A stretch of DNA of 10,468 nt, from positions 1-10,468 of the forward strand of contig DGIP01000297.1 in assembly GCA_002386405.1 (NCBI GenBank). The letters run 5' to 3'. Of the stretch, positions 1 to 5,116 are shown piece by piece. The position numbers were made by a program, and so were the translations under genes. The notes under the pieces are model-generated. The model was not told where the DNA came from, did no database searches, and saw only the letters and a list, made by a program, of their open reading frames with translations. The DNA comes from Stenotrophomonas maltophilia. GTDB lineage: Bacteria > Pseudomonadota > Gammaproteobacteria > Xanthomonadales > Xanthomonadaceae. Every line of letters begins with the position of its first letter. Within the stretch, counting starts at the first letter, position 1.

Positions 1-927
1 GAGGTGGTGGGCGCGTTCTGGACCAACAGCCTGGCGCTGCTGTCCGATGCGGCGCACATGGCCACCGACACGCTGGCGCTGATGATCGCGCTGGTGGCGG
101 TGCGGCTGAGCCGGCGTCCGCCGGATGCGCGGCGCACCTACGGGTATGCGCGGCTGGAAGCGCTGGGCGCGATGATCAACGGCGGCATGCTGTTCGTGGT
201 GGCCGGCTACATCCTGTGGGAGGCGGTGGCGCGGTTCCGGCAGCCGCAGGAGATCGCGTCGACCGGGATGCTGGTGATTGCGGCGTTCGGGCTGGTGATC
301 AATCTGATTTCGATGCGTCTGCTGCGCGCGGGCAGCGGCGAGAGCCTCAACGTGAAGGGCGCGTACCTGGAGGTATGGGCAGACATGCTGGGTTCGGTGG
401 CGGTGATCATCGGTGCGCTGTTGATCCGCTGGACCGGCTGGAAGCCGATCGATCCGATCCTGGCGGTGCTGATCGGGCTGTGGGTGCTGCCGCGCACGTG
501 GGTGCTGATGCGCGAGGCGATCAACGTACTGCTGGAAGGCGTGCCGAAGGGCATCCAGGTGGAGGCGGTGCGCGCGCGGTTGTGTGCGCACGACGGCGTG
601 CAGGATGTGCACGATCTGCATGTGTGGGCGCTGGCGTCGAGCACGCCGGCGCTGACCGCGCATGTGGTGATTGCCGAAGGGGTGGATGCGGATGGGCTGC
701 GCCGCCGGCTGGGCACGGCGCTGCACGAGGATTTCGGCATCGATCATGTGACGCTGCAGATCGAGGCGGACCATTGCGGGGATGATTGCGGCGATGGAGC
801 GCCTGCGGGGATGGCGGGCCACGGCGACCATGACCATGACCACGCGGGGCACGCGCACGGGCGGACGCACGAGCCGCGCCGCAGCAGTCCGGACGCGCAG
901 GGCCATCACGGGCATCCACATCCCTGA
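1..927 (+). CDS. Cation diffusion facilitator (CDF) family metal efflux transporter, 5'-truncated by window edge
   Basis: An inner-membrane antiporter that exports divalent metal ions (Zn/Cd/Co type) in exchange for protons. The reading frame is open from base 1 and 308 residues are visible. The first part, probably some tens of residues with most of TM1, lies outside the window, so no start can be given. The TM2 metal-site motif is visible (SDAAHMATD; His at 55-57, Asp at 67-69), followed by the family signature YGYARLEALGA. The TM5 site reads LEVWADMLGS, with Glu at 370-372 and Asp at 382-384, where ZitB/CzcD-type proteins usually have His-x3-Asp. The cytoplasmic C-terminal domain contains the hallmark VHDLHVWAL. 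The protein ends in a His/Asp-rich tail (HGDHDHDHAGHAHG, then HHGHPHP), presumably a metal-binding or sensing tail. No terminator is visible before gpmA, 57 bp downstream. The family is certain; the exact metal is not. Confidence 0.93.
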   Translation, partial: EVVGAFWTNSLALLSDAAHMATDTLALMIALVAVRLSRRPPDARRTYGYARLEALGAMINGGMLFVVAGYILWEAVARFRQPQEIASTGMLVIAAFGLVINLISMRLLRAGSGESLNVKGAYLEVWADMLGSVAVIIGALLIRWTGWKPIDPILAVLIGLWVLPRTWVLMREAINVLLEGVPKGIQVEAVRARLCAHDGVQDVHDLHVWALASSTPALTAHVVIAEGVDADGLRRRLGTALHEDFGIDHVTLQIEADHCGDDCGDGAPAGMAGHGDHDHDHAGHAHGRTHEPRRSSPDAQGHHGHPHP

Positions 928-942
928 ACCGGCGGGTGCCGC

Positions 943-948
943 TACAAT
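943..948 (+). promoter_or_regulatory. Putative -10 element of gpmA
   Basis: TACAAT (five of six matches to the sigma-70 -10 consensus), preceded by GC, lies in the 57-bp gap between the CDF gene and gpmA. It would start transcription near 955 and give a leader of about 30 nt containing the gpmA ribosome binding site. No good -35 hexamer sits 16-18 bp upstream, so this is a -10 call only. Confidence 0.45.
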
Positions 949-984
949 GGCGGCCTGCCTTGCCATCCCCTCGGAGAAACCGCA

Positions 985-1734
985 GTGACCCGGAAACTCG
1001 TACTGTTGCGCCACGGCCAGAGCCAGTGGAACCTGGACAACCGCTTCACCGGTTGGGTGGACGTGGAACTGACCGAGCAGGGCCGCAGCGAAGCTGCCGC
1101 TGCCGGCCGCCTGATGCGCGAAGAGGGGCTGCAGTTCGATGTGGCGCACACCTCGGTGCTGAAGCGGGCGATCCACACGCTGCAGGGGGCGCTGGCGGAG
1201 CTGGACCAGGACTGGCTGCCGGTGAGCAAGAGCTGGCGCCTGAATGAGCGTCATTACGGTGGTCTGCAGGGCCTGGACAAGGCCGAGACGGCGGCCAAGC
1301 ACGGCGAGGACCAGGTCAAGATCTGGCGCCGTTCGTACGACATCCCGCCGCCGGCGATGGACCGCGAGGATCCGGGCCACCCGATCCACGACCGTCGCTA
1401 TTCGACGCTGGACCGCAACGCGCTGCCGGGCACGGAGTCGCTGGCGACCACGCTGGAACGCGTGCTGCCGTACTGGTTCGATGCGATCGCGCCGCAGCTG
1501 AAGGATGGCAAGACGGTGCTGGTCACCGCGCACGGCAATTCGCTGCGGGCGCTGTACAAGTACCTCAACAACGTCTCGCAGGAAGCGATCCTGGAGCTCA
1601 ACATTCCGACCGGCATTCCGTTGCTGTTCGAGCTCAACGAAGACCTGACCGTGCAGTCGTTCCGCTACCTGGGCGACCCGGAAGCAGCGCGCAAGGCCGC
1701 TGAGGCCGTAGCGAACCAAGGCAAAGCGAAGTAA
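985..1734 (+). CDS. gpmA: 2,3-bisphosphoglycerate-dependent phosphoglycerate mutase
   Basis: Interconverts 3-phosphoglycerate and 2-phosphoglycerate in glycolysis and gluconeogenesis, using a phosphohistidine intermediate primed by 2,3-BPG; cytosolic. At 249 aa it is the usual length of the dPGM family. The phosphohistidine motif [10 protein letters not shown] has His10, followed by [14 protein letters not shown]. The second active-site block is [12 protein letters not shown], with the general acid/base Glu88. The C-terminal catalytic His183 lies in [11 protein letters not shown]. The start is GTG at 985, chosen because GGAGA at 973-977 is correctly spaced (7 nt) and because the family begins directly with [12 protein letters not shown]. 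The gene is preceded by a -10-like TACAAT and followed by a hairpin-rich spacer. No classical terminator is seen, though the REP hairpin at 1771-1794 may define or protect the mRNA 3' end. Family assignment is secure. Confidence 0.97.
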   Translation: MTRKLVLLRHGQSQWNLDNRFTGWVDVELTEQGRSEAAAAGRLMREEGLQFDVAHTSVLKRAIHTLQGALAELDQDWLPVSKSWRLNERHYGGLQGLDKAETAAKHGEDQVKIWRRSYDIPPPAMDREDPGHPIHDRRYSTLDRNALPGTESLATTLERVLPYWFDAIAPQLKDGKTVLVTAHGNSLRALYKYLNNVSQEAILELNIPTGIPLLFELNEDLTVQSFRYLGDPEAARKAAEAVANQGKAK

Positions 1735-1735
1735 T

Positions 1736-1759
1736 TGCCTGACTGCCTGATTGCCTGAT
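1736..1759 (+). repeat. Three tandem copies of an 8-mer TGCCTGA(C/T)
   Basis: TGCCTGAC, TGCCTGAT and TGCCTGAT follow one another without gaps, starting one base after the gpmA stop codon. A degenerate fourth unit (TGCAGGAC) comes next. The unit length is not a multiple of three and the array is noncoding, so copy number could vary without affecting a protein. The same TGCCTGATTGC string recurs at 2261-2271, just upstream of the peptidase gene. Confidence 0.7.
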
Positions 1760-1770
1760 TGCAGGACGCC

Positions 1771-1794
1771 GTAGAGCCGGGCCCTGCCCGGCTG
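1771..1794 (+). repeat. GTAG-type REP hairpin 1 (SMAG-like)
   Basis: The tetranucleotide GTAG (1771-1774) is followed by a perfect 8-bp stem: AGCCGGGC at 1775-1782, loop CCT at 1783-1785, GCCCGGCT at 1786-1793. GTAG followed by a short GC-rich hairpin is the architecture of the abundant REP family of Stenotrophomonas maltophilia, which is associated with REP-associated tyrosine transposases (RAYTs). It lies 37 bp after gpmA and points in the same direction. There is no T-tract after it, so it is not a normal intrinsic terminator, but it could stabilise the mRNA 3' end. Confidence 0.75.
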
Positions 1795-1843
1795 CTGTTG
1801 GATTCCGCGAACAGCCGCGGGCTCAATGCATCTGCGGTTTGGC

Positions 1844-1941
1844 GGGACGGTGCGGGTTTGCGGGACACGCCGTGAATCCGTCCATGGAGGCTTGTAGAAA
1901 ACATCCATGTTTTCTACAGTCCCGCAAACCCGCCCCGTTCC
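1844..1941 (+). repeat. Large palindromic element, copy 1
   Basis: The outer arms 1844-1866 and 1919-1941 pair over 23 positions with one mismatch and one G-U. The inner 15 bp (GCGGGTTTGCGGGAC / GTCCCGCAAACCCGC) are perfect. Enclosed are 26 nt of largely unpaired sequence containing the palindrome CCATGG, then an inner hairpin with a perfect 12-bp stem (TGTAGAAAACAT at 1893-1904, loop CC, ATGTTTTCTACA at 1907-1918) that abuts the right outer arm. The core 1862-1923 is 53/62 identical to the reverse complement of 2077-2138. No protein is encoded and I see no direct repeat that would be a clear target-site duplication. It is probably one member of a dispersed genomic repeat family, but copy number cannot be judged from this window. 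Confidence 0.8.
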
Positions 1942-1942
1942 A

Positions 1943-1963
1943 CCTTCGACAAAATGTCGGAGG
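1943..1963. repeat. Short hairpin adjoining palindromic element copy 1
   Basis: CCTTCGACA (1943-1951) pairs with TGTCGGAGG (1955-1963) across an AAA loop, giving 9 bp with a single G-U. It starts two bases after the outer arm of the large element, so the two structures stack side by side. There is no T-tract on either strand. It has no GTAG head, so it is not a third REP of that type. Confidence 0.55.
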
Positions 1964-1997
1964 CCACGGAAGATCAAAGGCAGGTCATGCGTGCGGC

Positions 1998-2020
1998 GTA
2001 GTGACACGCCATGCGTGTCA
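1998..2020 (+). repeat. GTAG-type REP hairpin 2 (SMAG-like)
   Basis: GTAG (1998-2001) is followed by a perfect 8-bp stem: TGACACGC at 2002-2009, loop CAT at 2010-2012, GCGTGTCA at 2013-2020. The layout is the same as hairpin 1 (GTAG, 8-bp stem, 3-nt loop, then GC) but the stem sequence is different and less GC-rich. It sits between the two large palindromic elements, in the same orientation as hairpin 1. GTGCGG (1991-1996) and CCGCAC (2032-2037) could add a weaker outer pairing around it. Confidence 0.68.
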
Positions 2021-2051
2021 GCTTTTCGCATCCGCACACGGAATGCACGAG

Positions 2052-2164
2052 GGGAGGCCGGCGGGCAGCCCCCGTAGGGACTGTCAAAAACATGGATGTT
2101 TTTGCCAAGCCCCCATGGATGGGTTTACGGCGTGTCCCGGAGCGGGGCTGCCCGTCGGCCTCCC
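2052..2164 (-). repeat. Large palindromic element, copy 2 (inverted relative to copy 1)
   Basis: The outer arms 2052-2072 and 2144-2164 pair over 21 bp with one G-U, and their sequence is unrelated to the arms of copy 1. They are followed inward by GGGAC/GTCCC (2077-2081 with 2134-2138), which is shared with copy 1. The inner hairpin is TGTCAAAAACAT / ATGTTTTTGCCA (2082-2093 and 2096-2107, loop GG, one mismatch). Read on the minus strand, bases 2138 down to 2077 align without gaps to 1862-1923 of copy 1 with nine differences. Two pairs of those differences are compensatory within the inner stem. It has no coding content. Confidence 0.8.
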
Positions 2165-2255
2165 AGCCCGTAACAACTGATACGCCAACGCTTTCCGCGC
2201 ACAGCAAAGAGCGCGCCTGTGACCTTTGGCCGGTCCAAGTACAGCCCACCCGCGC

Positions 2256-2261
2256 TACGCT
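2256..2261 (+). promoter_or_regulatory. Possible -10 element for the M13 peptidase gene
   Basis: GC-TACGCT resembles the other -10 candidates in the window (GCTAnnnT pattern) and lies 50 nt before the start codon. No convincing -35 partner is visible. A small perfect hairpin (GCCCGC-ATT-GCGGGC, 2270-2284) would lie in the early leader if transcription starts here. Weak call. Confidence 0.25.
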
Positions 2262-2269
2262 GCCTGATT

Positions 2270-2284
2270 GCCCGCATTGCGGGC
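2270..2284. repeat. Small perfect hairpin in the peptidase gene leader
   Basis: GCCCGC and GCGGGC pair over 6 bp around an ATT loop, 17 nt upstream of the Shine-Dalgarno of the peptidase gene. It is too short and lacks a T-tract, so a terminator is unlikely. It may simply be a decayed repeat or a leader structure. Confidence 0.4.
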
Positions 2285-2311
2285 GATGCTTCCCTGTAGC
2301 CGGAGAGTCGA

Positions 2312-4408
2312 ATGAAGTTTTCCAAGCTGGTCCCGCTGGGCCTGACCGTTGCCATCGCCGCGTCGCTGGCGGCTTGTGGCAAGACCGATACCGCGCCGGC
2401 TGCCGCCGTGGCCGATGCCAAGCCGGCGTTCGATCTGTCGCAGATCAAGACGCCGCTGATCTCGCTCAACAGCGCTGACCTGGATCCGGCCATCGCCGCG
2501 TGTACCGACCTCAACGGGTTCGTCAACAGCAGCTGGCTCAAGGCCAACCCGGTGCCGAACGACCAGACCACCTGGGGCAGCTTCGAGATCCTGCGCGAGC
2601 GCTCGCTGGAAGTGCAGCACGCGCTGGTCCAGCAGGCCGCGGCCAGCCAGGCCAAGGCCGGCTCGGTGGAAGCCAAGATCGGCGATATCTGGAAGACCGG
2701 TTCGGATGAAGCCAAGATCGAAGCGGCCGGCATCGCGCCGCTGCAGCCGCAGCTGGACAAGATCGCCGCGTTGAACGATACCGCCGCCATCACCCAGTAC
2801 CTGCGCGACAGCCAGGCGAAGGGCCAGGGCGTGCTGTTCTCGCTGTCGGCCAACGCCGATTACAAGGACTCGGCCAACGTCATCGCCTATGTCGGCCAGG
2901 GTGGTCTGGGCCTGCCGGAAAAGGGTTATTACTTCGACGAATCGCAGGCCAAGATCCGCGAGGCCTACGTGGCCTACATCGCGCAGGCGCTGACCCTGTC
3001 CGGCGTGGATGCCGCGCAGGCCAAGACCCAGGCGCAGGCGGTGATGGACTTCGAGACCCGCCTGGCGAAGGCGTCGCTGTCGCGCATCGAGCTGCGCGAT
3101 CCGGCCAAGCGCTACAACCCGGTCAGCGCCGCTGAAGCGGACAAGCTGACCCCGAACTTCAGCTGGACCGCGCTGTTCGACACCCTGAAGGTGCCGGCCG
3201 CGCAGAAGTTCTCGCTGGCCCAGCCGGCCTTCTTCGGCGAAGTGGACAAGATGCTCACCGAGGTGCCGGCTTCGACCTGGCAGGCGTACCTGCGCTTCCA
3301 CACCGTCGATGATGCCGCGCCGTACCTGAGCAGCGCGTTCGAGAAGGCCAATTTCGATTTCTACGGCACCACCCTGCGTGGCCAGAAGGAAATGCAGCCG
3401 CGCTGGAAGCGCGTGCTGGAGTCGGTCAACACCTCCATCGGCGAAGGCCTGGGCCAGCTGTACGTGGACGCGGTGTTCCCGGCCGAGTCCAAGGAACAGA
3501 TGCAGCACCTGGTGGAGAACCTCTCGGTGGCGCTGAAGGCGCGCCTGGAGAAGCTGGAGTGGATGGGCGAAGACACCCGCAAGAAGGCGCTGGAGAAGTG
3601 GGCCAGCTTCACCCCGAAGATCGGTTACCCGGACAAGTGGCGTGACTGGTCGGGCTTCGAGACCAACGCCGACAGCTACCTGGGCAACATGCAGGCCGCG
3701 CGCGCGTTCAACTACCGCTACATGCTCAACAAGATCGGCAAGCCGGTCGACAAGACCGAGTGGGGCATGACCCCGCAGACCGTCAATGCCTATTACAACG
3801 CGACCAAGAACGAGATCGTGTTCCCGGCGGCGATCCTGCAGGCGCCGTTCTTCGATGCCAAGGCCGATCCGGCGCTGAACTACGGCGGCATCGGTGCGGT
3901 GATCGGCCACGAAATGATGCACGGCTACGATGATTCGGGCAGCCAGTTCGCGGCCAACGGCAACTTCGACAACTGGTGGACCGACAGCGACCGCAAGGCC
4001 TTCACCGGCCGTACCGACCAGCTGGTGGCGCAGTTCGATGGCTACGAATCGCTGCCGGGCGTGAACGTGAAGGGCAAGCTGACCCTGGGCGAGAACATCG
4101 GCGACCTGGGCGGCCTGACCGTGGCCTACGACGCGCTGCAGATGGCGCTGAAGGAGAACCCCAAGGCCAATGTGGCCGTGGATGGCCACAGCCAGGACCA
4201 GCGCTTCTTCATGAACTGGGCCACCGTGTGGCGCCGCAACTTCACCGACGGCGAACTGCGCGTGCGCCTGAACACCGACCCGCATGCGCCGGCGAACTTC
4301 CGTGCCAATGGTGCGCCGTCGAACATGCCGGCGTTCGCGCAGGCGTTCGAGTGCAAGCCGGGCGACGCGATGGTGCGTGCCGACGACAAGCGTGTGGTGA
4401 TCTGGTAA
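2312..4408 (+). CDS. pepO: M13 (neprilysin/PepO) family zinc metallopeptidase, lipoprotein
   Basis: A predicted cell-envelope oligopeptidase that cleaves small peptides with one catalytic zinc. The 698-aa length is typical of the family. The N-terminus is a lipoprotein signal: Lys at residues 2 and 5, a hydrophobic stretch, then the lipobox Leu19-Ala20-Ala21-Cys22, so the mature protein should be lipidated at Cys22. The M13 N-terminal domain follows (DLNGFVNSSWLKANPVPND is its usual opening). The substrate-binding NAYY is at 492-495. The zinc motif HEMMH has His533, Glu534 and His537. The third ligand Glu594 and Asp598 lie in ENIGDLGG. The C-terminus is VVIW, as expected, but the second of the two Cys often seen in this tail is absent. 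The start is ATG 2312, supported by GGAGAG at 2302-2307 and by the signal peptide. Family is secure; physiological substrate is unknown. Confidence 0.95.
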   Translation: MKFSKLVPLGLTVAIAASLAACGKTDTAPAAAVADAKPAFDLSQIKTPLISLNSADLDPAIAACTDLNGFVNSSWLKANPVPNDQTTWGSFEILRERSLEVQHALVQQAAASQAKAGSVEAKIGDIWKTGSDEAKIEAAGIAPLQPQLDKIAALNDTAAITQYLRDSQAKGQGVLFSLSANADYKDSANVIAYVGQGGLGLPEKGYYFDESQAKIREAYVAYIAQALTLSGVDAAQAKTQAQAVMDFETRLAKASLSRIELRDPAKRYNPVSAAEADKLTPNFSWTALFDTLKVPAAQKFSLAQPAFFGEVDKMLTEVPASTWQAYLRFHTVDDAAPYLSSAFEKANFDFYGTTLRGQKEMQPRWKRVLESVNTSIGEGLGQLYVDAVFPAESKEQMQHLVENLSVALKARLEKLEWMGEDTRKKALEKWASFTPKIGYPDKWRDWSGFETNADSYLGNMQAARAFNYRYMLNKIGKPVDKTEWGMTPQTVNAYYNATKNEIVFPAAILQAPFFDAKADPALNYGGIGAVIGHEMMHGYDDSGSQFAANGNFDNWWTDSDRKAFTGRTDQLVAQFDGYESLPGVNVKGKLTLGENIGDLGGLTVAYDALQMALKENPKANVAVDGHSQDQRFFMNWATVWRRNFTDGELRVRLNTDPHAPANFRANGAPSNMPAFAQAFECKPGDAMVRADDKRVVIW

Positions 4409-4430
4409 CTGCCCGCGGTTGAATGAAGAA

Positions 4431-4461
4431 AAGCCCGGCGCACTGCCGGGCTTCTTTTTTT
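4431..4461 (+). terminator. Intrinsic terminator of the M13 peptidase gene, probably bidirectional
   Basis: A perfect 9-bp stem AAGCCCGGC (4431-4439) / GCCGGGCTT (4445-4453) with loop GCACT is followed by C and seven T (4455-4461), 22 nt after the stop codon. Read on the minus strand the same stem is followed by TTTTCTTC, so it could also terminate the convergent HD-GYP gene, which ends at 4473. Confidence 0.9.
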
Positions 4462-4472
4462 CCCGTTGACGG

Positions 4473-5054
4473 CTAGGGCTGGCCGTCCATCAGGCGCACG
4501 AACTGGGCGAACACGCCCGGGTCCACTTGGCCGCCCTGCAGCCCGGCAAGAATGCCCATCGCCTTGGCGTGCGGCATCGCGCCGCGGTAGGGGCGGGCCG
4601 TGGTCATCGCGTCGTAGCTGTCGACGATGCTCAATATGCGCGCGCCCAGCGGAATGTCGCTGCCCTTGAGTCCGTCGGGATAGCCGCTGCCATCGACCGC
4701 TTCGTGGTGGGCACGGATCAATCGTGCCACTTCATCCGCATCGGGGCGACCGGTGGCGGCGAAGATGCGTTCGCCGCGCTCGGGATGGGTGCGCATGATC
4801 GCGCGTTGTTCGTCATCCAGACGGGCAGGGTGCAGCAGCACGTTGTCCGGGATGCCGATCTTGCCGATGTCATGGAAGCGTGCGGCCAGGGTCAGGTGCG
4901 TGCGCTGGGCGTCATCCAGATCGCACAGGCGGCCGAGCTGGTCGCCGAGCAGCTCCACCCGGTCGCAATGGAAGCGGGTGTACTGGTCGCGCATCTGCAG
5001 CGACATCGACAACGCGTCGATGGAGCACGCCTGGGGAGGGGACGGGTCGAACAT
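4473..5054 (-). CDS. Stand-alone HD-GYP domain protein, probable cyclic-di-GMP phosphodiesterase
   Basis: HD-GYP proteins hydrolyse cyclic di-GMP at a two- or three-iron centre. This one is 193 aa and almost entirely the catalytic domain, with no receiver, PAS or membrane segment. Residues seen: QMRDQYTRFHCDRV opening (His29), HDIGKIGIPD with His61-Asp62, His90 in MRTHPERG, His116-His117 in HHEAVDGSGYP, the GYP triad at 124-126, Asp145 in SIVDSYDAM, and the conserved RPYR. All expected ligands and the GYP are present, so activity is likely. The start is ATG 5054 because the domain begins about 15 residues later and everything upstream in frame runs into mfd. No clear Shine-Dalgarno precedes it, so the start is less certain than the family. 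It lies 62 bp downstream of mfd on the same strand, so it may depend on mfd transcription. Confidence 0.88.
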   Translation of the reverse strand: MFDPSPPQACSIDALSMSLQMRDQYTRFHCDRVELLGDQLGRLCDLDDAQRTHLTLAARFHDIGKIGIPDNVLLHPARLDDEQRAIMRTHPERGERIFAATGRPDADEVARLIRAHHEAVDGSGYPDGLKGSDIPLGARILSIVDSYDAMTTARPYRGAMPHAKAMGILAGLQGGQVDPGVFAQFVRLMDGQP

Positions 5055-5088
5055 GGCAATACATCGCGGGGGGGACGTAGGCGATATG

Positions 5089-5111
5089 CGCCGGGCGACG
5101 TTCGCCCGGCG
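5089..5111. repeat. Hairpin between mfd and the HD-GYP gene
   Basis: CGCCGGGCG (5089-5097) and CGCCCGGCG (5103-5111) form a perfect 9-bp GC-rich stem with a 5-nt loop, 5 bp beyond the mfd stop codon. On the minus strand no T-tract follows, so it is not a classical terminator. It could act as an mRNA 3' protector, an attenuating structure before the HD-GYP gene, or a weak terminator. Confidence 0.6.
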
Positions 5112-5116
5112 TGAAA

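Larger units (their letters stand above)
1735..2311. other. Gene-free spacer packed with inverted repeats (hairpin island)
   Basis: These 577 bp between gpmA and the M13 peptidase gene hold no ORF I can support. The frames that stay open have no recognisable protein, no start with a Shine-Dalgarno, and run through the inverted repeats. The spacer holds, in order: three 8-mer tandem copies, a GTAG REP hairpin, a large palindromic element, a small hairpin, a second GTAG REP hairpin, an inverted second copy of the large element, and a promoter/leader zone for the peptidase gene. A 13-base direct repeat (CTGCCTGATTGCC) occurs at 1743-1755 and 2260-2272, near the two ends of the island. Confidence 0.8.

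Noticed and set aside
1844..2164. Insertion sequence or composite transposon formed by the two inverted elements
   Set aside because: Only about 110 bp lies between the copies and no transposase is encoded; at most these are non-autonomous elements.
1735..2311. CRISPR array in the repeat-rich spacer
   Set aside because: The repeats are palindromic and inverted, only two copies exist, spacing is irregular, and no cas gene is in the window.
1839..2478. Plus-strand open frames of 113 and 155 codons crossing the gpmA to peptidase-gene spacer
   Set aside because: They run through inverted repeats, have no Shine-Dalgarno or family resemblance, and the longer one enters the peptidase gene in the wrong frame.
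2255..4285. Minus-strand open frame (676 codons) opposite the M13 peptidase gene
   Set aside because: It is antisense to a gene with signal peptide, zinc motif and terminator all in place; its composition (Arg/Leu/His/Gln repeats) is that of a shadow frame.
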